The notes below the pieces were generated by a model that was not told the DNA's origin, searched no databases, and saw only the letters and a program-made list of their open reading frames with translations. 47,197 nucleotides of DNA from Gemmatimonadales bacterium (lineage in GTDB: Bacteria > Gemmatimonadota > Gemmatimonadetes > Palauibacterales > Palauibacteraceae): positions 1 to 47,197 of the forward strand of contig VXQX01000045.1 of NCBI GenBank assembly GCA_009838765.1. The letters are read 5' to 3'. The position numbers were made by a program, and so were the translations under genes. Below, piece by piece: positions 1-7,485 of the stretch (the first letter of the stretch is position 1; each line of letters starts with the position of its first letter).

Positions 1-1380
1 ACCTACCCGCCCGACCCGGGTTTCAATCCGGGACCCATTGTGGGCCCCGCCCACGACCATGCCCCTCCCGCCTCTGCTCCTGCCCCTGCCCCTGGCTCTC
101 CCCGAAGCCGCGGAGAGTTCGACGTAGTTCGTGTAGTCGCCCACGGCCTGCGTGCGTACCCGCACGATCTCCAGGCCCCGCTCCGCCGCGATCGAGAGGG
201 CGTTCACGACGTTGAGCGGGGGATCGACGCGGCGTTCGAGGAAACCGACGGCCACGCTCGCCGCGAGGGGTCCGAGCACGCCGTCCCGGGGTCCTCCGTA
301 GCGCACGTCTATCCGGCTCGGCGGTGCGTCCTCGAGTCCGGCGAGGAGGCGTCCCAGACGGTACCCGAGATCCATGATGGGTCCCGCCCCGTCGCGGTCC
401 TCCGCCTCGAAGGGAGCGTTCAGCGCGGCGCTGTAGTCGCCGTCGACGAGCGCGTCGCGCACGGAGATGGCGATCTGCCGGGAGACCTGACGCTGGGCTT
501 CATACGTGGACGCGCCCAGATGCGGGCTGAACACGAGTTGCGGGGCATCCCGCAGCGGGCTGTCGGCGGGGAGCGGTTCCGTCTCGAACACGTCGAGGCC
601 GGCGGCTCCCAGATGGCCGCTGCCGAGCGCCTCCGCCAACGCCGCCTCGTCCACGAGTCCGCCCCGCGCCGCGTTCACCAGGATCGAGCCCTGGCGCATG
701 GCCGCGAGCTCCTTGCGGCCGATGAACCCGCGGTTCTCCTCGGAGAGGGGAACGTGCAGCGTGATCGCGTGGCAGGCCGGGAGGAGTTCGTCCAGGCTTG
801 CGAGTTCCACGCCCAGATCGCTCGCACGATCGGCGCTCACGAAGGGATCGTGGGCCACGACGCGCATCCCGAACGCCCGCGCCCGCCACACGACCTCCGC
901 CCCGATCCGCCCGAGTCCGATCACGCCGAGCGTCTTCCCGCTCAACTGGATCCCGCGCAACTCCTTGCGCCTCCACTCTCCGGCGCGGATGCTCGCGTCC
1001 GCCTCCGTGATCCGGCGGGCCGCGGCGAGGAGCAGGGCGAAGGCGAGTTCGGCCGTGGACTGCGTGTTCGCCGCGGGCGCGTTGAGCACGGCGATTCCGC
1101 GACGCGTGGCGGCGGGGATGTCGATGTTGTCCACACCCACGCCCGCGCGCCCCACGACCCTCAGCCGGTCGGCGGACTCGATGAGGTCGGGGGTCACCTT
1201 GGTGCGGGATCTCACGATGAGCGCCGATGCGCCTTCGAGCGCGCTGCGGAGCGCCTCGCGATCCGATTCCGTGTGATCCTCGACCGCGAGCCCGGGGGCG
1301 GCCCGCAGCGTCTCGATCCCGTCCGGGAGGAGGGGATCCGCAAGGATGACGCGAAGGTCGCCGCCCTTCGACTCGCTCAC
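1..1380 (-). CDS. serA: D-3-phosphoglycerate dehydrogenase, C-terminus cut off by window edge
   Basis: This enzyme catalyses the first step of serine synthesis, oxidising 3-phosphoglycerate to 3-phosphohydroxypyruvate with NAD. From a GTG at 1380 the frame stays open to the window edge (460 codons). Visible are the Rossmann motif GLGRIG (about residues 155-160), the catalytic Arg in VNAARGG (about 239), the Glu in FETEPLP and the His in FSPHLGAST (about 287). An intervening (ASB-type) domain ends near ...GDYTNYVELS. An ACT domain should follow. Between the two lies an Arg/Gly-rich stretch of about 17 residues encoded by a short tandem repeat. The frame then looks ACT-like again (GGAHNGSRIETRVGRV). 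The start lies 10 bases after the aminotransferase stop, so the two form an operon. The start has only a weak ribosome site, so it could be slightly different. The family call is firm; the reading past the repeat is inference. Confidence 0.93.
   Translation of the reverse strand, partial: MSESKGGDLRVILADPLLPDGIETLRAAPGLAVEDHTESDREALRSALEGASALIVRSRTKVTPDLIESADRLRVVGRAGVGVDNIDIPAATRRGIAVLNAPAANTQSTAELAFALLLAAARRITEADASIRAGEWRRKELRGIQLSGKTLGVIGLGRIGAEVVWRARAFGMRVVAHDPFVSADRASDLGVELASLDELLPACHAITLHVPLSEENRGFIGRKELAAMRQGSILVNAARGGLVDEAALAEALGSGHLGAAGLDVFETEPLPADSPLRDAPQLVFSPHLGASTYEAQRQVSRQIAISVRDALVDGDYSAALNAPFEAEDRDGAGPIMDLGYRLGRLLAGLEDAPPSRIDVRYGGPRDGVLGPLAASVAVGFLERRVDPPLNVVNALSIAAERGLEIVRVRTQAVGDYTNYVELSAASGRARGRGRSRGGRGMVVGGAHNGSRIETRVGRVG
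75..98. repeat. 6-bp tandem repeat inside serA
   Basis: Four imperfect hexamers (TGCTCC, TGCCCC, TGCCCC, TGGCTC) lie inside serA. They encode the Arg/Gly-rich linker between the intervening domain and the expected ACT domain. The period is a multiple of three, so changes in copy number keep the frame. Confidence 0.6.
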
Positions 1381-1390
1381 GGGATTCCGC

Positions 1391-2491
1391 TCACAGGACT
1401 TCGTCGAGGACGGCCAGTAGCGCTTCCAGTTCGTCGAGAGTGTGTTCGCCCATGTGTCCGATCCGGAACGACGACTGTTTCAGGGGCCCGTACCCCGCCG
1501 CCACCGTGTATCCGTGCGCCAACGCGCGGGAGACGACCTCGGGGCCCGTCAGACCGTCCGGAAGCATGATGACCGTTACGCACGGCGAACGGTAGCCTTC
1601 CGGCGCGAGCACGCGCCACGGGCGGCCCGTGCGCGCGGCCGTCCGATCCACCCACTCGTACGTCCGGCGCGCCATCGCATCGTGCCGTTCCCAGCGCGCC
1701 TCCAGCCCTTCCTCCATCATCCGCTTCAACTGCCGATCGAGAGCGAAGAAGAGCGAGACCGCCGGGGTGTTCGGCGTCTGCCAGCGCTCGAGGTTCTTCT
1801 CGAACTTGAGGATGTCAAAGTAGAAGCCGCGGTGTTCTACCTCCTTCGCGCGGGCGAGCGCCCTCTCGGACGCGACGGCCAGCGCGAGCCCCGGCGGCAG
1901 CGCCACCGCCTTCTGCGACCCGGTGAGGACGAAGTCCAGCCCCCACTCGTCGGTCTCGACCGGTGCTCCGGCCAGAGATGAGACCGTATCGACGGCGATC
2001 AGCACGTCGTCGAACTCGTGCACGACGGCGGCGAGCTCCTGCAGCGGATTGAGGACGCCGGTCGAACTCTCCGAGTGGACGACCGTCACGAGGTCGTACC
2101 GTCCGGGCGCCGCGGCGAGCGCGTCGCGCAGCCGCTCCGGCAGGTTCGGCTCGCCCCACTCCGCCTCGAGCGCGTCCGCGGGGCGCCCCGTCGCTTCGGC
2201 GATCGCGTGGAACCGCTTGCTGAACGACCCGTTCGTGAGGCAGAGGACGCGGCGGCGCGTGAGGTTCGTGATCGCCGCTTCCATCATGCCGGTGGCGGAC
2301 GACGTCGACAGGTACACGGGCCGCGATGTCCGGAAGAGTCGCGACGCGGACGGCTGCATCGCTTCGATCAGGCCCGAGACCTCGGCGCTCCGGTGCCCGA
2401 CGACGGGTCGCCGCATGGCGTCGAACAGGTCCGGAGGGACTTCGGTCGGGCCGGGCAGAAAGAAGCGGCCGAACGAAATTGGCGGGTTCAT
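1391..2491 (-). CDS. class V aminotransferase, probable phosphoserine aminotransferase
   Basis: This is a PLP-dependent aminotransferase of 366 residues. The PLP lysine is in TGSQKA (K194), the cofactor-ring Asp in AVDTVSS (D168), and the substrate pocket starts FLPGPTEVPP. The sequence style is that of the alanine-glyoxylate/serine-pyruvate branch of class V enzymes rather than the classical E. coli SerC. Several lineages use such proteins for the second step of serine synthesis. The position just upstream of serA (10-base gap, same strand) argues for 3-phosphohydroxypyruvate plus glutamate to phosphoserine. The alternative is a serine- or alanine-glyoxylate aminotransferase. The fold is certain; the substrate is inferred from the neighbour. 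Confidence 0.88.
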   Translation of the reverse strand: MNPPISFGRFFLPGPTEVPPDLFDAMRRPVVGHRSAEVSGLIEAMQPSASRLFRTSRPVYLSTSSATGMMEAAITNLTRRRVLCLTNGSFSKRFHAIAEATGRPADALEAEWGEPNLPERLRDALAAAPGRYDLVTVVHSESSTGVLNPLQELAAVVHEFDDVLIAVDTVSSLAGAPVETDEWGLDFVLTGSQKAVALPPGLALAVASERALARAKEVEHRGFYFDILKFEKNLERWQTPNTPAVSLFFALDRQLKRMMEEGLEARWERHDAMARRTYEWVDRTAARTGRPWRVLAPEGYRSPCVTVIMLPDGLTGPEVVSRALAHGYTVAAGYGPLKQSSFRIGHMGEHTLDELEALLAVLDEVL

Positions 2492-2559
2492 GGCGGGAGA
2501 TGGTATCGCCCTCGGACCCCCGTGGCCAATCGATCGCCCGCGGTCGTCGCGCGGTCCGG

Positions 2560-2588
2560 TTGACGGGCCGTGGAGGCGGCAAGATTTT
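2560..2588 (+). promoter_or_regulatory. possible sigma-70 promoter for the 2614 gene
   Basis: TTGACG (2560-2565) is a 5/6 match to the -35 consensus. A 17-base spacer leads to GATTTT (2583-2588), a poor -10. It lies in the divergent gap between the aminotransferase and the small gene at 2614. The -10 is weak, so this is tentative. Confidence 0.3.
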
Positions 2589-2613
2589 GCGCCCCGACCA
2601 GGGGGTTCTCCAC

Positions 2614-2877
2614 ATGCGATACGTCACGATCACCGACCTGTCCCCGGAAGATGTCCTCGACCGCGCGAAGAGCTTCTTCGGGGAGCACTCCAGGCTTGAG
2701 GTTCACGAGGAGACCGACGCATCGGTCACCTTCGCCGGCGAGATCGGCCTCGCCCACTTCGCCGTCGACCGGGCCGGCGGCCACACGAACGTCCGCGTGG
2801 AGACGGACCGCGTGGTGGGCCTCGACGTGACCGACCTCGCGAAGCGTTTCCTCTACACTCTCCGCAACGTCCACTGA
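2614..2877 (+). CDS. conserved small protein of unknown function
   Basis: An 87-residue soluble protein starting MRYVTITDLSPEDVLDRAK. I do not recognise the family. It looks like an alternating beta/alpha domain: a helix at residues 10-22 and strands around LEVHEETDASVTF, LAHFAVDR and TNVRVETDR, ending with a helix (DVTDLAKRFLYTLRNV). It has no signal peptide or membrane segment. It ends 44 bases before the favoured start of the next small gene, so the two are probably cotranscribed. A short steroidogenic-acute-like or immunity-like fold cannot be told from this alone. Coding status is supported by clean composition and by the divergent gap with a promoter-like sequence. Confidence 0.7.
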   Translation: MRYVTITDLSPEDVLDRAKSFFGEHSRLEVHEETDASVTFAGEIGLAHFAVDRAGGHTNVRVETDRVVGLDVTDLAKRFLYTLRNVH

Positions 2878-2921
2878 GAATGACCGCTGAAACCGGCGCT
2901 GAAACCGTCACGGGGAGCCGC

Positions 2922-3197
2922 ATGAACGCCATCACGGTGCGCCTCATCATGCCCGATCGCTGGCTCGAGCACGTGGCCGAACTTCCGGCCGACACGACCG
3001 TCGCCGACGCCAAGGCCTTCGGAATCCGCGCCATGCTCCAGCGCTCCTCGGACGACCCCGGCGACTTCTACACAGAGTTCACCGAGCGCCGCATCCGCGA
3101 TGAGACGCGCACCCTCGCCGACGTGGGGATCGAGTCGCGCGGCGTCCTCTCCATCCGGGCCTACGACCTCGGCCACTATCCACCCTTCCGGGGCTAG
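2922..3197 (+). CDS. small ubiquitin-like (beta-grasp) protein
   Basis: A 91-residue protein. The ATG at 2922 is preferred over the upstream in-frame ATG at 2880 because GGGGAG sits at 2912-2917, four bases before it. The layout follows ubiquitin: a first strand ITVRLIMPD, a second strand WLEHVAELPADTTVADAK running into the helix, and a C-terminal part RTLADVGIESRGVLSIR that parallels ubiquitin's RTLSDYNIQKESTLHLV. The protein ends YPPFRG. This is a pattern-based fold call with no search behind it. No E1-, E2- or JAB-peptidase-like gene is nearby, so conjugation is not implied. Sulfur-carrier or EsaB/YukD-type roles are other beta-grasp options. It follows the 2614 gene closely. Confidence 0.6.
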   Translation: MNAITVRLIMPDRWLEHVAELPADTTVADAKAFGIRAMLQRSSDDPGDFYTEFTERRIRDETRTLADVGIESRGVLSIRAYDLGHYPPFRG

Positions 3198-3212
3198 TGT
3201 TGGGACACCGGG

Positions 3213-4565
3213 CTAGCGGCTGAAGTAGCTTCGCGTTTCCCGCCATACGACGCCGGAGAGGAGCAGGAGTCCCACCAGGTTCGGCGCCGCCATGAGGCCG
3301 TTGAGGATGTCGGAGATGAGCCACACGATATCCAGTTCCACGACGGCGGCGAGCCCGACCACGATCACGAACACGAGACGATAGGGACGGATCACGCGCT
3401 CGCCGAACAGGTAGGCGAAGCTCCGTTCTCCGTAGTAGGACCACCCGAGCATCGTGCTGAAGGCGAAGGTCGCGAGGCCGAGCGCGACGACGATGTCCCC
3501 GGCGCCCGCGAGCAGGCTCGTGTCGAAGGCGAGTTGCGTCATGTTCGCGCCCTCGGCACCCGACTGCCACGCCCCCGTCGTGAGGATCGCGAGTCCCGTG
3601 AGGGTGCAGACGACGATGGTGTCGATGAACGTCTGTGTCATGGAGACGAGGGCCTGCCGCACCGGCTCGCGCGTCTGCGCCGCGGCGGCGGCGATCGCGC
3701 CCGTGCCCAGCCCGGATTCGTTCGAGAAGATCCCGCGCGCGACGCCGAACCGCATCGCCTGGAGGACGGTGTAGCCGAGGGCCCCGCCGGCCACCGCCTG
3801 CCCCCCGAACGCGTGCTCGAACACGAGTCGGAGGGCCGCGGGGATCTCCGCCGCGTTGGAGATGAGGACGATGGCGGCGACGCCCATGTAGAGGACGATC
3901 ATCGCGGGCACGATGACGCTCGCCACCCGCCCGATGGACCGGATCCCCCCGACGATGACGAGGCCGACGGCCGCCGCCGTGACGGGTCCCATGACCCAGT
4001 GCGGCACGCGGAACGACTCGTTCATCGCGTCCGCCACCGCCTGCGACTGGACGCCGTTGCCGATCCCGAAGGCCGCGAGGGTCGCGAAGAGCGCGAAGGC
4101 GATCGCGAGGCCCCGGCCGAGGGTGCCCCGTCCGAGACCGTGCTCGAGGTAGTACATGGGGCCGCCCGCCTTCTCGCCCCGGGCATCCGTCTCCCGGTAG
4201 CGGACGCCGAGCACCGCCTCCGCATACTTCGTCGCCATGCCGAGGAGTCCCGTCACCCACATCCAGAAGAGTGCGCCCGGGCCGCCCGCACCGATGGCCG
4301 TCGCGACGCCCACGATGTTCCCGGTGCCGACCGTTGCGGCCAGCGCGGTCATGAGCGCCTGGAAGTGCGAGATGTCGCCCTCGCCGCCCGGTTCGCGCCG
4401 CTTGACGAGCGCCAGCCAGAGGGCGTGCCCCAGCCGGCGGAACTGGAGACCGCGAAGCAGGAGCGTGTAGACGAGGCCGGTGGTGAGGAGGAGGAGGATG
4501 AGGGGGATGCCCCACACCCAGGACTGAATCGCCTCCAGCGGTCCGACTGCGGAAATTGCTGTCAC
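3213..4565 (-). CDS. sodium:alanine/glycine symporter (AGCS family)
   Basis: A secondary transporter of about 450 residues that imports alanine or glycine with Na+. It has roughly ten hydrophobic segments and the family signatures: [18 protein letters not shown] in the first third, [12 protein letters not shown], the segment [21 protein letters not shown], and [16 protein letters not shown] near the end. The GTG at 4565 gives a normal family length. The open frame runs on upstream to 4907 but that extension is Arg/Pro-rich and unlike the family. The ribosome site is weak, so the start could shift by a few codons. It faces the 2922 gene tail to tail with 15 bases between the stops. Confidence 0.9.
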   Translation of the reverse strand: MTAISAVGPLEAIQSWVWGIPLILLLLTTGLVYTLLLRGLQFRRLGHALWLALVKRREPGGEGDISHFQALMTALAATVGTGNIVGVATAIGAGGPGALFWMWVTGLLGMATKYAEAVLGVRYRETDARGEKAGGPMYYLEHGLGRGTLGRGLAIAFALFATLAAFGIGNGVQSQAVADAMNESFRVPHWVMGPVTAAAVGLVIVGGIRSIGRVASVIVPAMIVLYMGVAAIVLISNAAEIPAALRLVFEHAFGGQAVAGGALGYTVLQAMRFGVARGIFSNESGLGTGAIAAAAAQTREPVRQALVSMTQTFIDTIVVCTLTGLAILTTGAWQSGAEGANMTQLAFDTSLLAGAGDIVVALGLATFAFSTMLGWSYYGERSFAYLFGERVIRPYRLVFVIVVGLAAVVELDIVWLISDILNGLMAAPNLVGLLLLSGVVWRETRSYFSR

Positions 4566-4708
4566 CTCGTACCGGAGGTCATCGGGGGAGAGCGCGCCGG
4601 ACGGCCGCGCCGGGCGGCCATGGCGAGCGGAGCGTGACGTTAGACGTGCGTCCGAGCCGCCGTCAACGTGACGGCCCCGGCACGGGGCTTCCGGCGGCGG
4701 GTCGCACT

Positions 4709-4736
4709 TTGGACGGACGGACGGCTTGCGTACCTT
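4709..4736 (+). promoter_or_regulatory. possible promoter for the helicase-like gene
   Basis: TTGGAC (4709-4714), a 16-base spacer and TACCTT (4731-4736) lie in the divergent gap 4566-4833. The -35 is good and the -10 poor. The rest of this gap shows nothing recognisable. Confidence 0.27.
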
Positions 4737-4833
4737 CCCTGCCGCTGGGCGAAGGCCCGCGCACGACCCCTTGTCCACTTCGTTTCCCGGGATCCCGCGC
4801 TTGAACCAGGACCAGTCGGAGCCCGCGGCGGGA

Positions 4834-6423
4834 ATGGCCCCACCGCGGCTGGAAGCGCTCGAGGCCCTCTCGGGCGCGATTGAGCGGGGGCGCCACCTCG
4901 CGCTCATCGCCGCCGAGGGAGCGGGCCTCGCCCCGCTCTACGCGGCCGCCGCCTTGCGGGATCTTGCCGCCGGCGAGGCGGGGGGACGCGCCTTCGTGCT
5001 TACCGCCACCGCGGACCGCGCGCGGCGCTGCGCGGCGCGCATGCATGCCGCCGCGCGGGACGCCGGGTACGAGGTCGTCGTCGTGCCGGGCGCCGCGGGC
5101 GGGGCGGTTGGGCGGGCTCCGATCCTCGTGGGGCCTCCGGCCGTCCTGCTGGAGGGGGTGCGAAAGGGCGACATCCCGGCCGCGGCGCTGTGCTCCCTGG
5201 TCCTCGACGACGTGCGTGCGCTCGAGCCGGCGCGGGCGGCCGTCGAGGCCGTCGTGCAGGCCTCTGGCGAGGGGGCTCGGCGGATCGCGACGACTCACGC
5301 CCGGGATGCGGCGTTCGACGAGCTGATCGAGCGCTGGTTGCCGCGCGCGCGCCGGTGGCCGAAGGAACTGTTCGCCGAGGCGCGGGCCGGGGAGTCGGAG
5401 GCGGGCCGGGTGGCGGGCACTGCGGTCGCCGTCGCGAGCCGGGCGACGCGCGAGGGCCGGCTGGCCCGCCTGGCCGAGTTGCTCCGCGACCTCACTGGGG
5501 TCGGCGCGGCGGCCTCCGTCAGCGTCGAGACGGCCCCCGACGCCGTCGCCGACGTGCAAGCCGCGCTCTCGCTCGCCGGGCTGCACGTCGCCCGGGCCGA
5601 GGGAGCCGAAGCGGCCGAAACCGACGGCAGCGCGGGCGAAGCCAACGGCAGCGCGGGCGAAGCCAACGACGGCGGCGCGGCGCTGCGGGTCGGGGCATGG
5701 GGCGAGGTCGACCCGGCCGCCCACGCCGTCGCGTTCGAGCTGCCGCCGGGGCCGGAGCCCCTCGCCCGCGCGGCGGCCGCCGCCGAGCGCTGCTATGCCA
5801 TCGTCGACTCCCTGCACGAACGGCAGTTCGAGCTGACGGCGTTGCGGGCCGGGCTGCGGGCCGCTCCCCTGGCCGAGCCCGCCGACCCCGCGCTCATGGA
5901 CGACGTGGCCGCCTTCCGCGCCCGCGTCGCCGGCGCGCTCGAGCAGCAGGATCTCGCGGCCGGCGCGCTCCTCCTCGCGCCTCTCATCCGGGAGCACGGG
6001 TCCGCGCGCGTGGCGGCCGCCCTCGCCGGACTCCTCCGCGCGGCGGAGCGGCCGGCCCCCGGGGCGCGGGAGGCGGCGCCCGGCGACGCACCGTCCGGCG
6101 ACGCACGGCCCGGCGACGCACGGCCCGGCGACACCGCGGCCGCGCCGCCCGACAGGAGCGCCCGGCGCGCCACTCGCCCCACGTGGACCAAGGTCTTCGT
6201 CGGCGTCGGCAAGCGCGACGGCGCGGGCCCGGGCGACCTCGTCGGCGCGATCACCGGCGAAACCTCCGTTGCGGGCGGACAGATCGGGCGCATCGACATC
6301 CGGCAGAACTTCACCCTCGTCGACATCGATTCGCTGGCCGCCGACGCGGTGGTCCGCGGCCTCGATGGCAGCCGGATCAAGGGGCGCCAGGTCGTCGCGC
6401 GCCTCGACCGCGGGGCGCGATGA
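4834..6423 (+). CDS. degenerate DEAD-box helicase with intact DbpA RNA-binding tail
   Basis: A 529-residue protein from ATG 4834; a TTG at 4801 is an alternative start. The C-terminus (about residues 450-525, [10 protein letters not shown] to [11 protein letters not shown]) is a clear DbpA/CsdA-type RNA-binding domain, the module that in DbpA docks on 23S rRNA. The front half has the rhythm of a DEAD-box RecA domain, but the nucleotide motifs are lost. The Walker A position reads [11 protein letters not shown] with no GKT, the DEAD position reads LVLDDV, and the SAT position reads IATTH. The middle has no clear second RecA domain and contains a 21-bp repeat (x2) and a 15-bp repeat (x4) in Ala/Gly/Asp linkers. 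I infer an RNA- or ribosome-binding protein without ATPase activity. Its stop overlaps the start of the K+ channel gene (ATGA). The tail call is firm; the ancestry of the front is inference. Confidence 0.75.
   Translation: MAPPRLEALEALSGAIERGRHLALIAAEGAGLAPLYAAAALRDLAAGEAGGRAFVLTATADRARRCAARMHAAARDAGYEVVVVPGAAGGAVGRAPILVGPPAVLLEGVRKGDIPAAALCSLVLDDVRALEPARAAVEAVVQASGEGARRIATTHARDAAFDELIERWLPRARRWPKELFAEARAGESEAGRVAGTAVAVASRATREGRLARLAELLRDLTGVGAAASVSVETAPDAVADVQAALSLAGLHVARAEGAEAAETDGSAGEANGSAGEANDGGAALRVGAWGEVDPAAHAVAFELPPGPEPLARAAAAAERCYAIVDSLHERQFELTALRAGLRAAPLAEPADPALMDDVAAFRARVAGALEQQDLAAGALLLAPLIREHGSARVAAALAGLLRAAERPAPGAREAAPGDAPSGDARPGDARPGDTAAAPPDRSARRATRPTWTKVFVGVGKRDGAGPGDLVGAITGETSVAGGQIGRIDIRQNFTLVDIDSLAADAVVRGLDGSRIKGRQVVARLDRGAR
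5626..5667. repeat. 21-bp exact tandem repeat (x2) in coding sequence
   Basis: Two identical 21-base units, beginning GGCAGCGCGGGC, lie in frame in the helicase-like gene and encode a repeated GSAGEAN linker. Confidence 0.8.
6080..6139. repeat. 15-bp tandem repeat (x4) in coding sequence
   Basis: Four 15-base units based on CCGGCGACGCACGGC encode a PGDAR-like linker just before the DbpA-type domain. The two middle units are identical and the outer two differ slightly. Confidence 0.8.
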
Positions 6424-7484
6424 GTCGGATGGGCCTCGTGCGGCGCCTGTTCGACTTCAGCCGGTTCGAAGGCCGCCTCCTCGGCGCCACCGTCTTCACG
6501 GTGAGTCTCACGATCATCGGGACGATCGGCTTCGCCGCCATGCCCGACTACAACCTGTCCGACGCATTCTTCATGACCGTGATCACGGTCTCGGCGGTCG
6601 GGTACGGCGAGATCCGGACGCTCACGGACGGCGGCCGCATCTTCGCGAGTTTCATGATCGCGGGCGGCATCGTCACGCTCGCGATCTGGTTCGCCCTCAT
6701 CACCGCCACCCTCGTCGAGATGGACCTGACCCAGTCACTCAAGAGACGAAGAACGATGAAGAGGATCGACCGCCGCAGGGACCATGTGATCCTGTGCGGT
6801 GCGGGCCGCACCGGCCTGGCCGCGCTCAAGAGGCTCGCCACGCGCGGGACTCCGTACGTCACCATCGAACGCGACCCCGCGCAGATCGAGGAGGCACGCC
6901 GGATCGACCCCGACGCGCTGGTCATCGAGGGGGATGCGACCGATGACGACACGCTCGTTGCGGCCGGGATCGAGCGGGCGCGCGGGCTCATCGCCTCGCT
7001 GAGCGCGGACACCGACAACGCGTTCGTGTGTCTGGCGGCGCGCGAACTGAACCCGGACCTGACGATCGTGGGGCGGGCGCGTTCCGAGGACGCGGTGAGC
7101 AAGCTCAGGAAGGCCGGCGCCGACCGCGTCGTCACCCCGAACTCGACCGGCGGCATCCAGATGGCCTCGCTCGTCCTGCGGCCCGACGTCACGCTCTTCG
7201 TCGACTTCGATACCCCGGGCGACGCCGGCGGCATGGGGCTGCTGCTGGAGCAGGTGTCCGTGCCGGAGTCCTCCGAGGTCGCCGGACTCACCCTGGCCGA
7301 AGCGAAGATCCAGGCCAAGACGGGCCTGCTCGTCGTCGCGATCCAGCGCGGAAGCGAAGGGGGCGGCGACGCCGATGGCTTCGTCTACAACCCGGGACCG
7401 GATGAGAAGCTGCGGGCCGGCGACGATCTCGTGGTGCTCGGACCCCGGTCCAGCTTCGCCGAACTGCGCGATTTCCTGAGCTGA
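6420..7484 (+). CDS. K+ channel with TrkA-N (RCK) regulatory domain
   Basis: A 354-residue two-helix potassium channel fused to a cytoplasmic RCK gate. Transmembrane helices are at about residues 20-40 and 75-98. The pore loop between them carries the selectivity filter AVGYGE (59-64). The RCK Rossmann domain starts DHVILCGAGRTG (121-132), and a TrkA-C-like domain follows (VPESSEVAGLTLAEAK). The ATG at 6420 overlaps the upstream stop by four bases, so translation is probably coupled to the helicase-like gene. The domain order matches MthK/Kch-type channels that open or close on Ca2+, nucleotide or pH signals; the ligand is not readable here. It converges on the SSS symporter with one base between the stops. 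Confidence 0.9.
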   Translation: MSRMGLVRRLFDFSRFEGRLLGATVFTVSLTIIGTIGFAAMPDYNLSDAFFMTVITVSAVGYGEIRTLTDGGRIFASFMIAGGIVTLAIWFALITATLVEMDLTQSLKRRRTMKRIDRRRDHVILCGAGRTGLAALKRLATRGTPYVTIERDPAQIEEARRIDPDALVIEGDATDDDTLVAAGIERARGLIASLSADTDNAFVCLAARELNPDLTIVGRARSEDAVSKLRKAGADRVVTPNSTGGIQMASLVLRPDVTLFVDFDTPGDAGGMGLLLEQVSVPESSEVAGLTLAEAKIQAKTGLLVVAIQRGSEGGGDADGFVYNPGPDEKLRAGDDLVVLGPRSSFAELRDFLS

Positions 7485-7485
7485 C

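Noticed and set aside
14-33. tRNA T-arm-like hairpin (CCCGG, loop, CCGGG)
   Set aside because: The loop does not have the TTCRANN pattern, no acceptor or anticodon arm lies near, and the bases fit the serA frame.
40-1569. Long plus-strand open frame over serA
   Set aside because: The minus strand in this region has all SerA motifs in order; the plus frame gives Arg/His-rich sequence with no motif.
5190-6420. Alternative plus-strand frame leading into the K+ channel frame
   Set aside because: It is Arg/Gly-rich and shadows the helicase-like gene; only the channel part after 6420 has real motifs.
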